DNA of 64,000 bases from Bradyrhizobium sp. CCGB01 (GTDB lineage: Bacteria; Pseudomonadota; Alphaproteobacteria; Rhizobiales; Xanthobacteraceae): the NCBI RefSeq assembly GCF_024199795.1, contig NZ_JANADK010000001.1:7378001-7442000 (forward strand), read 5' to 3'. A program made the position numbers and the translations under genes. Positions 52,857 to 61,150 of this stretch are shown here, piece by piece (position 1 is the first letter of the stretch; every line of letters begins with the position of its first letter). Below the pieces are notes generated by a model. It saw nothing but the letters and a program-made list of their open reading frames with translations. It had not been told where the DNA came from and searched no databases.

Positions 52857-53120
52857 TTATTCGACATTCGGAGCTGCAGGCGGCGGAGAGGTTCCTTCAT
52901 CGTTGAGCCACGCCTGGATCTCCGACGCCGGAATGAGCCGCCTGGGGACGTGGGGATTGATCGTGCCTGCAAAGACGGCGAGGCCTTCGTCGAGCTTTGT
53001 GCGCGCGAAACGCTTGGCTTCGTCCTCGGTCACGAAAGTCTTCGTCTCGCGCGGACTGCGCTGCCTCGGCAAGGCACCACGCTGTCGAACATCAAAGGTG
53101 ACGTACCAGGTCGGGATCAT
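52857..53120 (-). CDS. hypothetical small protein
   Basis: 87 residues from the ATG at 53120 (MIPTWYVTFDVRQRGALPRQRSPRETKTF). A compact mixed-fold region with repeated charged patches (FVTEDEAKRFARTKLDEGLAVFAGTINPH), no signal or membrane helix. A FixK-type box lies 63 bases upstream. No family is recognised. Confidence 0.65.
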   Translation of the reverse strand: MIPTWYVTFDVRQRGALPRQRSPRETKTFVTEDEAKRFARTKLDEGLAVFAGTINPHVPRRLIPASEIQAWLNDEGTSPPPAAPNVE

Positions 53121-53182
53121 CACACCCCCAACAGACCACAAGCCCCCGCCTGTCGCGGTTGTGGCGTGGTCGTCATCCTAAC

Positions 53183-53200
53183 GCTTGATTCAAATCAAGC
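53183..53200. promoter_or_regulatory. FixK/FNR-type box 2
   Basis: GCTTGAT-TCAA-ATCAAGC, with the same 7-base arms as box 1. It sits between the minus-strand gene at 53120 and the plus-strand GNAT gene at 53301 and could serve either. Confidence 0.75.
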
Positions 53201-53300
53201 CAGCGCTGATGCGGACGATTGACACGTCGGGCCAAACCGCCGAAGGACGTATCAGCGGCGAGTAAACGATGTCCGGTTTCGAAAGCGGCTATCGAGGGCC

Positions 53301-53798
53301 ATGGATCAGTTCAGCACCGATCGATTGACCGCCGAGAAGCTGCGCGAAGACCACCTCGCCGATCTGGTCGCGCTGCATCTCGATGCCGACGTGTCCCGCT
53401 ATCTCGGCGGCGTGCGTACGCCCGAGGTGACGAAGACCTATCTCGCGGTCAACATGGCCCATTGGGACCAGCACGGTTTTGGGCTGTTTGTGCTGCGAAC
53501 GAAAGACGGCGCGTTCGCCGGACGGGCCGGGATCAGGCACATTCTCGTGGACGGAATCGACGAGATCGAGATTGCCTACACGTTCAAGCGCGACCTCTGG
53601 GGCAAGGGACTTGCGAGCGAGATCGCAGCCGCGCTGACGGAAATCGGGCTGTCACAGCTCAAGCTCCCGTCCCTCATCGGCCTGGTTTTCGTCGCACATG
53701 GCGCGTCACGTCGCGTGCTGGAGAAGACGAACTATGTCCTGGAGAAGAGCACCACGCATCACGGCGAGGACGTCGTGATCTACCGCATGCGTCGGTAA
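53301..53798 (+). CDS. GNAT N-acetyltransferase
   Basis: 165 residues. The RimJ/RimL-type layout: LTAEKLREDHLADLVALHLDADVSRYLGG at the start, YTFKRDLWGKGLASEIAAAL as acetyl-CoA motif A, and GASRRVLEKTNYVLE near the C-terminus. It likely acetylates small molecules or protein N-termini; substrate unknown. Convergent with DUF417. Confidence 0.85.
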   Translation: MDQFSTDRLTAEKLREDHLADLVALHLDADVSRYLGGVRTPEVTKTYLAVNMAHWDQHGFGLFVLRTKDGAFAGRAGIRHILVDGIDEIEIAYTFKRDLWGKGLASEIAAALTEIGLSQLKLPSLIGLVFVAHGASRRVLEKTNYVLEKSTTHHGEDVVIYRMRR

Positions 53799-53808
53799 GA
53801 GGCGCGTC

Positions 53809-54294
53809 TCAGCCGGTGCGGAGCCGAACGACCGATTGCGGCAGGGAGGCGAGAAACAACACCACGCAGACACAGAGCAGGACGATGTCCTTGAACAGGA
53901 ACTCGCCGGTAAGATTCCACGCCATCGGATCGGTCGAAAGGCTCCAGGTGACGACGCCCGGCGTCGTGAAGAAGAACGACCACGTGACCGCGAAGGTCAC
54001 GATGCCCATGAATGAACCGAGCGCAGACAAGATCGGACTGAAGCTGCCGGCCGCGAGCAGCGCCGCAATCACGAACTCGGCGACACCGAGAAAATAGGCC
54101 TCGCCCCTCAGGCCGAACACCGACAGCCAGGAGATGAACGGGCTGTTGGTGATGAACTGGGCGATGCCTTGTGCGGATTGCGGGGTGAATTTCTGCATTC
54201 CAAACGATACGAAGATGACCACCATCACCCAGCGGAGAATGGCGAGAGGACGATAAGAACCGCCTCCATTCTCAGCGACGTTGAACCCTTGCAT
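53809..54294 (-). CDS. DUF417 (YkgB/RclC-like) membrane protein
   Basis: 161 residues with four hydrophobic segments. RWVMVVIFVSFGMQKFTPQSAQGIAQFITNSPFISWLSVFG is the DUF417 pattern; RclC-type members are linked to reactive-chlorine stress. The start ATG at 54294 begins in a long stretch with no other gene up to 54504. It is in the stress/low-oxygen flavoured part of the window. Confidence 0.82.
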   Translation of the reverse strand: MQGFNVAENGGGSYRPLAILRWVMVVIFVSFGMQKFTPQSAQGIAQFITNSPFISWLSVFGLRGEAYFLGVAEFVIAALLAAGSFSPILSALGSFMGIVTFAVTWSFFFTTPGVVTWSLSTDPMAWNLTGEFLFKDIVLLCVCVVLFLASLPQSVVRLRTG

Positions 54295-54463
54295 GTGACG
54301 ATCTCTCCCCGGATTGCATGTTGTTCAGCTCTGCGAAAACAGCTTCGCTGAAGGCAGTACGGAGAGAAGCGGCCGTCGTTACCCCCGCATCGGGGTTTCA
54401 CTGATCACAGCTGCGTGCGATGCGCGTGTTCGCGGCGCGGTCGACTAACCGCGGGACGGGCGG

Positions 54464-54490
54464 TCCCGGATTACGCTGCGCTCCATCCGG
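54464..54490. repeat. short dispersed repeat, family 3
   Basis: CCCGGATTACGCTGCGCTCC followed by ATCCGGG forms an imperfect palindrome and is the inverse of the copy at 43296-43320. It lies in the 210-base gap between the receiver gene and DUF417. Confidence 0.65.
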
Positions 54491-54504
54491 GCGAACACAC
54501 AGGT

Positions 54505-54870
54505 TCAAAGCTCATGGAGCGCGGCGATGAGCCGTTCGGGGTGAAACGGCTTTTCGAGAAGCACGCTGTTGGGCACGCCTTGCGACTTCCATAAACCCAA
54601 ATCGGCGCCGGCCATCATGTACACGACCGGAAGGTCCGGATGCTTCTCTCGCATTCTCCGGGCCACATCCCAACCGCTCAGCTTGCCGCCAAGACAGACG
54701 TCGGTCACGAGCGCCTTGTGATGCTTCCCCCTGGCGACGAAGATAGTGATCGCCTCCTCGCCCGACGAAAGGATGTCCGACGCGAAGCCGGCTTCGGCCA
54801 ACGCGCTCTCGAGCACGCCCTGGAGTGGATATTCGTCTTCCACGATCAGGATCGAAGGCGGTTCCGACAT
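54505..54870 (-). CDS. stand-alone response-regulator receiver
   Basis: 121 residues: a single receiver domain, SILIVEDEYPLQGVLESAL (acidic pocket), acceptor Asp in LVTDVCLGG and Lys in LLEKPFHPERL. No output domain, so it either acts by protein contact or feeds a phosphorelay. The kinase at 49419-51125 is the only kinase in the window and a plausible partner (inference). Confidence 0.87.
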   Translation of the reverse strand: MSEPPSILIVEDEYPLQGVLESALAEAGFASDILSSGEEAITIFVARGKHHKALVTDVCLGGKLSGWDVARRMREKHPDLPVVYMMAGADLGLWKSQGVPNSVLLEKPFHPERLIAALHEL

Positions 54871-55098
54871 CAGTGGCCTTGAGCTTCGACTTGGGCTGGC
54901 CGGCGATCCGTCGCAGCACGTAACATTTTCAGTTGGCGCGAGGTACGGCACGAATGTGCGCCTTTGTTGACGATGCTCTGCAGTTCCGCGGTTTCCCACT
55001 GTGGACCCTGAACGCCTGTTCAAGAAAGTTTCCTGACAGTTCCTGCAACAGGCGATGGCGGCAGTTGTTGACTCCCGGACGATGCAAAGGAGGAACAG

Positions 55099-55326
55099 AT
55101 GAAGAAGCTGACTTATGCTCTCGCGGCGGTAGCGACGCTTGCAATCGGTGCCCCCACCATCGCCAATGCGGCCGGCGTCGGCGTCTATGTCGGCGGCGAC
55201 AGGGATTACTATGGTCCGCGCGCTCGCATCTACGAGCATGACCGCGGCTGGCATCACGGCTGGTACCACCGCGACCGCGATTACGACCGCAGCGTTGTGA
55301 TCCGCCGTCATTACTGGGACGATTAG
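55099..55326 (+). CDS. small secreted His/Tyr/Asp/Arg-rich protein
   Basis: 75 residues. Signal peptide MKKLTYALAAVATLAIGAPTIANA, then a mature part of about 50 residues dominated by Tyr, His, Asp, Arg and Trp (YEHDRGWHHGWYHRDRDYDR). AGGAGG precedes the ATG and a strong terminator follows, so it is a real monocistronic gene. Function unknown; possibly metal- or envelope-associated. Confidence 0.82.
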   Translation: MKKLTYALAAVATLAIGAPTIANAAGVGVYVGGDRDYYGPRARIYEHDRGWHHGWYHRDRDYDRSVVIRRHYWDD

Positions 55327-55363
55327 CGACGGCCGGCAACATCAAGCAGGCAAGATCAAGCAG

Positions 55364-55391
55364 AAAGGCCTCGCTTCGGCGAGGCCTTTTT
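55364..55391 (+). terminator. intrinsic terminator
   Basis: GGCCTCGC-TTCG-GCGAGGCC with a UUCG tetraloop, preceded by AAA and followed by TTTTT; likely works for the small secreted protein gene. Confidence 0.9.
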
Positions 55392-55499
55392 ATTTCCGGA
55401 TTTCGTATATGCAAATCTGATCGTTCGGCGGCGAAGTTCGCAGGCCGGTCAAGCGCAGCGAAATCTCTAATCCCTGGCCATCCGGGCTACCACGGCACC

Positions 55500-55733
55500 T
55501 TACCGGAAATACCCCAGCACCAGATCGATATCCGAACTGCCGGCGGCCGTGCCGTTCAGCTCGGCGTCGATGACGCGGCGGCAGGCTGCGATCGCGGCGT
55601 GGTCGCCGAGATCGTTGGCGGCTTCCAGCACGAGCCATGCGGCGTCGACGGAAGCCTTCTCCGGGGCCGATCCGCTCGTCTCGGCGTTGAGCCTCTTGGT
55701 CTTGCGGACTGCGGTGCCGAATTGAGGCAACAT
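55500..55733 (-). CDS. hypothetical small protein
   Basis: 77 residues, mainly helical (DAAWLVLEAANDLGDHAAIAACRRVIDAELNG). GAGGGGAG precedes the ATG. It starts 23 bases after the DUF2336 stop and is probably co-transcribed with it. No family recognised. Confidence 0.7.
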   Translation of the reverse strand: MLPQFGTAVRKTKRLNAETSGSAPEKASVDAAWLVLEAANDLGDHAAIAACRRVIDAELNGTAAGSSDIDLVLGYFR

Positions 55734-55756
55734 GGCAAATACTCCCCTCTTCGTGC

Positions 55757-56872
55757 TCAGTGAATCTGGAGCTCGGGCTGACGGCCCGCTTCACCCGCAC
55801 CGGTCTTGCGCGACTGGTAGAACTTCAGGACGCTGCGCGAGGTCTCGATCTTGAGCTTGCCGAAGTCGCGCTCGTTGTCATGGAGCTCACGCGCCGTGAT
55901 CAGATGGTCCTTGGCACCGAGGAACAGCAGCGACATCGTCGTGTTCCACGAGAAATCGAGCGCCTTGCATAGCACCAGGAGGATCTCGCGGTTGCGGTCC
56001 ATCATCGCGCGCTCGATCACGTCGACCGGCAGCGACGACAGCAGCGACAGGCCGATCTGCACCTCGTCGAAACGGTGCTGGCGCGCATAGTTCGAGATCG
56101 AATCCTGGTTGAGGTTGCCCTGGCGGTACTGCGTCGTCACTACGCGCTTGGCGACGAAATAGCTGCGCGAGGACGGACCGAACTTGGATTGCAAATCGCC
56201 GGTGACCTCGGTCACCGAGCTCTGGATTTGCGCCATCATCTCGGGGCGCTCGTGCTCGAGGCGGCGACGGACGTCTTCCGACGCTTTCGCGATGAGCTGC
56301 TGGAAGATGTGGCGCGGCACGTCCTTGCGCAGGCCGAGCTGCTCGGCGAGGATCGAGTCGCCTTCCGCGCGGCGGACCATGTGCAGCAGGCCCGAGCCCG
56401 AGAAGCGCGCGCCCTCGTTCTTCGCGACGGAGGTGACGACCTCCTGGTTGCCGCGCTTGACCAGCACGTCGGTGACGGCTTCGCCGATCGACTCGCGCTG
56501 GGCGATCGCAAGCAGATGCGCCTGCCCCTTGGTCAGGGCGCTCTCGACCAGCATCTTCTCGTCGATCCGCGTGGAGTCGCGCAGCACCGGACCGGCAACC
56601 TCGATCTCGTCGTCGAGCGCGAGCTTCTGGATGACGCTGAGCGGCGCGTGGTCGCAAGCCGACATCAGCTCGGAGAGCTGCGCCCGCGCGGCGACCTCGA
56701 TCTCGTCGGCGAGCTTGCCGATGACCTCGCCGAACATGCTGATCTCGTCGTCGCTATAGCGGCCGGTGATCAGGATGTCGGTCGCGTGCCACAACGCCTT
56801 CGCCCGGCTCTCGTCGGTGCCCCGCGCGATCGCGTCGTCCAGATCCTGCAGAAGCGATTTCGCCCCGTTCAT
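55757..56872 (-). CDS. DUF2336 protein
   Basis: 371 residues from the ATG at 56872 (MNGAKSLLQDLDDAIARGTDESRAKALWHATDILITG). All-helical repeat protein: repeats of about 30-40 residues of the type ALTKGQAHLLAIAQRESIGEAVTDVLVKRG. DUF2336 proteins are alphaproteobacterial, of unknown function. The frame extends upstream through an unlikely leader. Confidence 0.83.
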   Translation of the reverse strand: MNGAKSLLQDLDDAIARGTDESRAKALWHATDILITGRYSDDEISMFGEVIGKLADEIEVAARAQLSELMSACDHAPLSVIQKLALDDEIEVAGPVLRDSTRIDEKMLVESALTKGQAHLLAIAQRESIGEAVTDVLVKRGNQEVVTSVAKNEGARFSGSGLLHMVRRAEGDSILAEQLGLRKDVPRHIFQQLIAKASEDVRRRLEHERPEMMAQIQSSVTEVTGDLQSKFGPSSRSYFVAKRVVTTQYRQGNLNQDSISNYARQHRFDEVQIGLSLLSSLPVDVIERAMMDRNREILLVLCKALDFSWNTTMSLLFLGAKDHLITARELHDNERDFGKLKIETSRSVLKFYQSRKTGAGEAGRQPELQIH

Positions 56873-57089
56873 CTCGATACCCCAGTTCTTGGCGAGCCAT
56901 CCTGCTTGTGCTGGCAGGACGCCGAATTCCTCTGGGAACGAGACTAGGGAACAAACGCGCAAATCCGGTAAAACCGGCAGCGCAGTTTTGCCGAGGAAAA
57001 TTCATTAAAATGCAAGGGAACGGGTTTACCGGCGAGCAAGGCCTCGGCGGCGGCAAAGGATGACGGGGACTGCGAAGCTGCCCGGCCTT

Positions 57090-57200
57090 CATGGTTCGAG
57101 ACGCGCCGAAGACGGCGCTCCTCACCATGAGGGTCTAAGATGTCGCCGAGAAACAAGACCTCATCCTGAGGAGCCCGCCAACGGCGGGCGTCTCGAAGGG
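57090..57200. repeat. dispersed palindromic repeat, family 1, copy 3
   Basis: Unit B at 57090-57132 (CATGGTTCGAGACG ... CTCACCATGAGG) and unit A at 57159-57200 (CCTCATCCTGAGGAG ... GTCTCGAAGGG). It fills most of the 370-base gap between DUF2336 and the AsmA-like gene, which holds no other gene. Confidence 0.8.
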
Positions 57201-57242
57201 ATGGCCGCAACGATGCTGCCGGCCAAGTTCTTTCGACTGCAC

Positions 57243-60200
57243 TCACGGATTCGACGGCGTCAGCACCAATGGCGGCTTGGGCCTCGGTTTTACGGGCGGC
57301 GGGCCGGGGGCCGGCCTCACCTCGATCGGCGGCGGCAGCGGCGCGACCTGCTGGCTCGCGAGCGGGGGGCTTGGTGCGGCGGGCGCTGCATGCGGCGCTT
57401 TCGGCAGCGGCGCGGCTTTTGGCTTCGCCGGCGCGCGGCGGGGATCGCGGCCGGGCATCGGCACATCGGTCAGCGACGGCTCGGGCACGGGATCGGGCGA
57501 GACCAGCGTCGGCAGCGCCGCGGTCGCCGGCGGCGGCTCGCCGCGCTCGATCGCATCCAGCCGGCGCGTCTCCCGATCGATCGTGCGCACCGCGAGCCAC
57601 GACGACAGCGGCGCGAGATCGATGGTGCGGTTGAGCTTGTCGGGCGGCCCCGCCGCGAACAGCTGGATCTCCGGCGGTGCGCCGGAGAGACCGGTCATGA
57701 TCGGCGTCAGGCTGGCGCGGATGTCGGCCTGGTCGGCGGGAATGTCGTAGCCGCCGGAGACGATGGCGCGCGCATTCTTTGCTTCCAGCGGCGTCGCGCC
57801 GACGCGCAGGCGGCCGTCGCGGATCGTGAACGGGATCTGCGCCGAGGCGACCGCGATCGGCGCGGCGGCGAGCGCGGGCTCGACCAGCTGCCGCAGCCTG
57901 TTGTCGTCACTGACCTGGCCGCCGTCGCTGGCGCGAATGGCGATCTCGAAGGCGCGCGGATTGAGGCCGCCGATTTCCGCGGCGTCCAGCGTCACCGTGC
58001 CGTTGCCGGCGAGCGCACCGGTCAACGCCGCAACGCTGCGGCCCTGGCTGGTCAGCGTCATCTGCACCGAGGCGCGGCCCTTCGGCAACGCGAGGTCGCG
58101 GTAGCGCAGCGTCGCTGCATCGACATTGCTGAGCTCGATGCGCGCGTTCAGCGTCAGACCATTGGCGCCATTGCGCGCATCAAGGCTCGCCGACATCTCG
58201 CCGCCACTGAGGCCGCCCTTGAGCGTGTCGAGCGCGAGCGACTGACCATCGCTCCGGATCGTGCCGCCGAAGGGGCGCAGCTCGATGCCGCCGGGCAAGG
58301 TGGCGTGCAAGGCCTGAAAGGCGATGCGGCCGCGCCAGCCACCGAGCAGTCCCGCACTCAGCGGCTCGCCGGAATCACGTCCGGCCGCGCCGATCACCAT
58401 CGCGAGCGCGGGCGCAAGGTCGAGCTTGTCGAGACCGACTTCGCCATCGACGCTCTTCTCCTGATCGAGCGTCACCGCGAGATGACCGCGCAGATGCGAG
58501 CCGGCCGCGCTGCTGTCGAGATCGTCCAGGGTCAGGCGGTTGCCGGAAAGGCCGACGCGCGAGGACAGGCTGACGGTCCGCACCGATTGGTCGGCCGGGC
58601 TGGTCCCGAACAACGGCGCCAGATTGGCGTTGCGCACGCGCAAATTCACGGTGGCCTTGGGCTCCGACAGTTCGACGCTGCCTTGCGCATCCGCATCCAG
58701 CCCGCCGCCGCTGAGCTTTGCGCTCAGTTGCAGGGGCTTACGCCACGCGCCGCTCAAACGTCCTTCGAAGCGGGAAGTGCCCTCGCCGGCAGCAACCGAA
58801 CGATCAAGACCGAACAGGGCCAGTAGCGTACTGCCACGCTGGGACGACATCCGCGCATCGATGGTGAACTCGTTGCCTGAGAGGGCGCCGAGATCAAGAC
58901 CGCGAAGGTCGGACACCGCTGGCGCAGCGCCCGCCTGAACATGCCCCGTCGCCTGCGGCGTCGCGAAGTCGAGCTGGGCCGTGGCGGAGCGGCGGCCGCC
59001 ATCCCCTTTCTTGTCGGCACCGAGATCGAGGACCAGACTCGCGGTGGAAGGCCCTGAGGCGGAATCGATTGCCTGAAGGCGCTGGGCCCATGCAGGCGAA
59101 AGCGCATCGACGATGGACGTCATCGGCCGCAGCGAAGCGGCCGTCAGGTTCAGCACAAACCGTCCCTGCGAATTGACCCGATCGAAATTTCCGCCGCCAT
59201 CGACGGACACCCCGCCCGCTTGATCGAACTTCAGGCGATCGAGAGCGACGCTCTTCGGATCGTAGGCGAGTCCGGCCGAAAATCGTTGTAGCTCCTGGCC
59301 GGCCGAGATCGCCCGCCCGATGTCGAGCGAGAGTTTTGCTTCCTCCGGCCATTCGCCCTGGGGACCGGCGAGCGCGCGAACGAAACTCGCGGCGGCATCG
59401 AGGTCGAGACGATCGGCCTTCAGGTCAGCATCGATCCGCGAGCCTTTGCTGGCGCCTGTCTGCACGAACGCAATACGGCCTTCGACCGTGCCGCCCTCGA
59501 TGTCGGCTTTCAGCTTGTCGACGGCGAGATGGTTGGCGGCGATGGTCACGTCGCCGGCAAGGCGCAGCGGCCGCGTGCTGCGGCGGTTGACCTCGCTGCG
59601 GCCCTGGAGCCAGGCCACCAGCGTATCGGGATCGGACGATTCGACGCTGAGACGGCCGCTGAAGCTGTCGGCGCCGGGCGTTGCGCCGTTGAGCGAGAGC
59701 TGCGTCGTGCCGGGCGCGCGCAGCTCGAGCCGCTGGAAGGTCCAGGACCTTCCGTCGGTCTGAAGCTCGGCCGTGATGTTCTGGAGCGGGCGGCCGCCGA
59801 GCATGATCTGGTCGGAGTTGAACTCGATCTGCGCCGCGATCGGCGCCTGCGGGATCGCGGCAAGCCCGGCGCGCAGCGCCGGCAGGACGCGCTGCGGATC
59901 GGCATCGTCCCTGCCCGCCAGCTTGTCGGCATCGACCTGGCGCGCCGACAGCACCGCCCGCAGCAGCGGCGAAGCGCCGAACCTGACGTCGCCGACACCG
60001 CCAAACTTGAGCGCGTTGTCCTCGGCGCCAAAGCTCGCGTCGATCTGATCGAATTTGGCGCCGGCCGGATCGGCCTTGAGCTTTGCCGTGAGCTTCCAGG
60101 GCGTCGGCCCCGTCGCGCCGGCCTTCTTGATCGCGGGCACGGCGAGCGTCAGCGCGCCGTCGAATTTCGGCAGGCGATTGTCGAAGGCGAGCACGCCTTC

Positions 60201-60860
60201 GAGATCGGCCAGGATCGCGCGCTGGCCGGGATCGATGTTGAGGTGGAGACGGGTAGCGCTGCCGTCGGCGCTCGGCCCGGAGGAGACGCGGAACGGATAG
60301 CGCACCCCGGCGGCGGTGAAACTGCCGTCGCCGCGGACCGAGCCGGCCAGCGAACGCACGTCGCCGGAAAAGGCGATGTCGTTCAATTCCAGCGTCGAGC
60401 GGCTGGCCGCATCGTGCAGGGCGATGCGGCCGGTGAGGTTGAGCCGTTCGATCGCAAGCGAGGCCAGATTGAAGGTGCCGCTCGCGGTGGATGGCAGGTC
60501 GACACGGCCCCTGGCATCCAGGCCGAGATCCACGGCCATGCCATTGACCGAGAGCTCGGTGGCGCGCCATTCGCCGCGCATCAGCGAGCTCAGGCTGAAC
60601 TCTACGTCGAGCTTGTCGGCGCGCAGGCGGCCGAGATCGTTGTTGCCGCCGAAGGTGACCGAGCGCAGCCGCAGCGTCGGCGCGGGCAGCAGCCGCGCGT
60701 CCAGCTCGCCCGCCACCCGCACCGGCACGCCGATGATCGTGCCAGCCTCCGCCTCGAACTGGGACCTGAACTGGTTCCAGTCGATGAAATAAGGCCCGAT
60801 CAGCGCGGCCAGAAGCGCAATGATGAAGGCAATCGCCAATCCGAGCAGCGTCGTCTGCAC
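57243..60860 (-). CDS. very large AsmA-family protein
   Basis: 1205 residues from the GTG at 60860 (GGGGAG upstream). An N-terminal membrane anchor (LLGLAIAFIIALLAALIGPYFI) precedes a long periplasmic beta-rich AsmA/TamB-like repeat region (e.g. GVPVRVAGELDARLLPAPTLRLRSV, and many LxVDGxxFDR-type segments), ending in a Pro/Lys-rich tail (PPPIEVRPAPGPPPVKPRPKPPLVL). Proteins of this kind help lipid or outer-membrane transport. The length exceeds classic AsmA (about 600). Confidence 0.88.
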   Translation of the reverse strand: MQTTLLGLAIAFIIALLAALIGPYFIDWNQFRSQFEAEAGTIIGVPVRVAGELDARLLPAPTLRLRSVTFGGNNDLGRLRADKLDVEFSLSSLMRGEWRATELSVNGMAVDLGLDARGRVDLPSTASGTFNLASLAIERLNLTGRIALHDAASRSTLELNDIAFSGDVRSLAGSVRGDGSFTAAGVRYPFRVSSGPSADGSATRLHLNIDPGQRAILADLEGVLAFDNRLPKFDGALTLAVPAIKKAGATGPTPWKLTAKLKADPAGAKFDQIDASFGAEDNALKFGGVGDVRFGASPLLRAVLSARQVDADKLAGRDDADPQRVLPALRAGLAAIPQAPIAAQIEFNSDQIMLGGRPLQNITAELQTDGRSWTFQRLELRAPGTTQLSLNGATPGADSFSGRLSVESSDPDTLVAWLQGRSEVNRRSTRPLRLAGDVTIAANHLAVDKLKADIEGGTVEGRIAFVQTGASKGSRIDADLKADRLDLDAAASFVRALAGPQGEWPEEAKLSLDIGRAISAGQELQRFSAGLAYDPKSVALDRLKFDQAGGVSVDGGGNFDRVNSQGRFVLNLTAASLRPMTSIVDALSPAWAQRLQAIDSASGPSTASLVLDLGADKKGDGGRRSATAQLDFATPQATGHVQAGAAPAVSDLRGLDLGALSGNEFTIDARMSSQRGSTLLALFGLDRSVAAGEGTSRFEGRLSGAWRKPLQLSAKLSGGGLDADAQGSVELSEPKATVNLRVRNANLAPLFGTSPADQSVRTVSLSSRVGLSGNRLTLDDLDSSAAGSHLRGHLAVTLDQEKSVDGEVGLDKLDLAPALAMVIGAAGRDSGEPLSAGLLGGWRGRIAFQALHATLPGGIELRPFGGTIRSDGQSLALDTLKGGLSGGEMSASLDARNGANGLTLNARIELSNVDAATLRYRDLALPKGRASVQMTLTSQGRSVAALTGALAGNGTVTLDAAEIGGLNPRAFEIAIRASDGGQVSDDNRLRQLVEPALAAAPIAVASAQIPFTIRDGRLRVGATPLEAKNARAIVSGGYDIPADQADIRASLTPIMTGLSGAPPEIQLFAAGPPDKLNRTIDLAPLSSWLAVRTIDRETRRLDAIERGEPPPATAALPTLVSPDPVPEPSLTDVPMPGRDPRRAPAKPKAAPLPKAPHAAPAAPSPPLASQQVAPLPPPIEVRPAPGPPPVKPRPKPPLVLTPSNP

Positions 60861-61019
60861 GGGTCTCCCCTCGGCCAAACCGGCACCCGGGCCAAACCTT
60901 GGCCCTGCAAACCTTGGCCTTGAGGCTTCAGGCGCGCCGGAACTGCCTCTTATATAAGGGGAAGTGTGGCGAAGTCACAGCGACTGTTGCGCGCGGAGGT
61001 TAACGCGGGTCGCGAGACC

Positions 61020-61139
61020 CTCACCCTGAGGGGGCCGCGGAACGCGGCCGTCTCGAAGGGCGAGGCCCGGCTATCGCCGCATGGATGCATCCGGGCCTGT
61101 CATCCTTCGAGACGCGCTGGCGCGCTCCTCGGGATGAGG
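61020..61139. repeat. dispersed palindromic repeat, family 1, copy 4
   Basis: Unit A at 61020-61065 (CTCACCCTGAGGG, CCGCGGAACGCGG, GTCTCGAAGGGCGAGG) and unit B at 61101-61139 (CATCCTTCGAGACG ... CGGGATGAGG). It occupies most of the 290 bases between the AsmA and P450 genes. Confidence 0.8.
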
Positions 61140-61150
61140 ACCGCCAGCTG

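Noticed and set aside
57060..58826. Long plus-strand frame (588 codons) against the AsmA-like gene
   Set aside because: GC-rich codon bias leaves long shadow frames; its translation is Arg/Gly-rich without motif, while the minus frame has a membrane anchor and beta-rich repeats.
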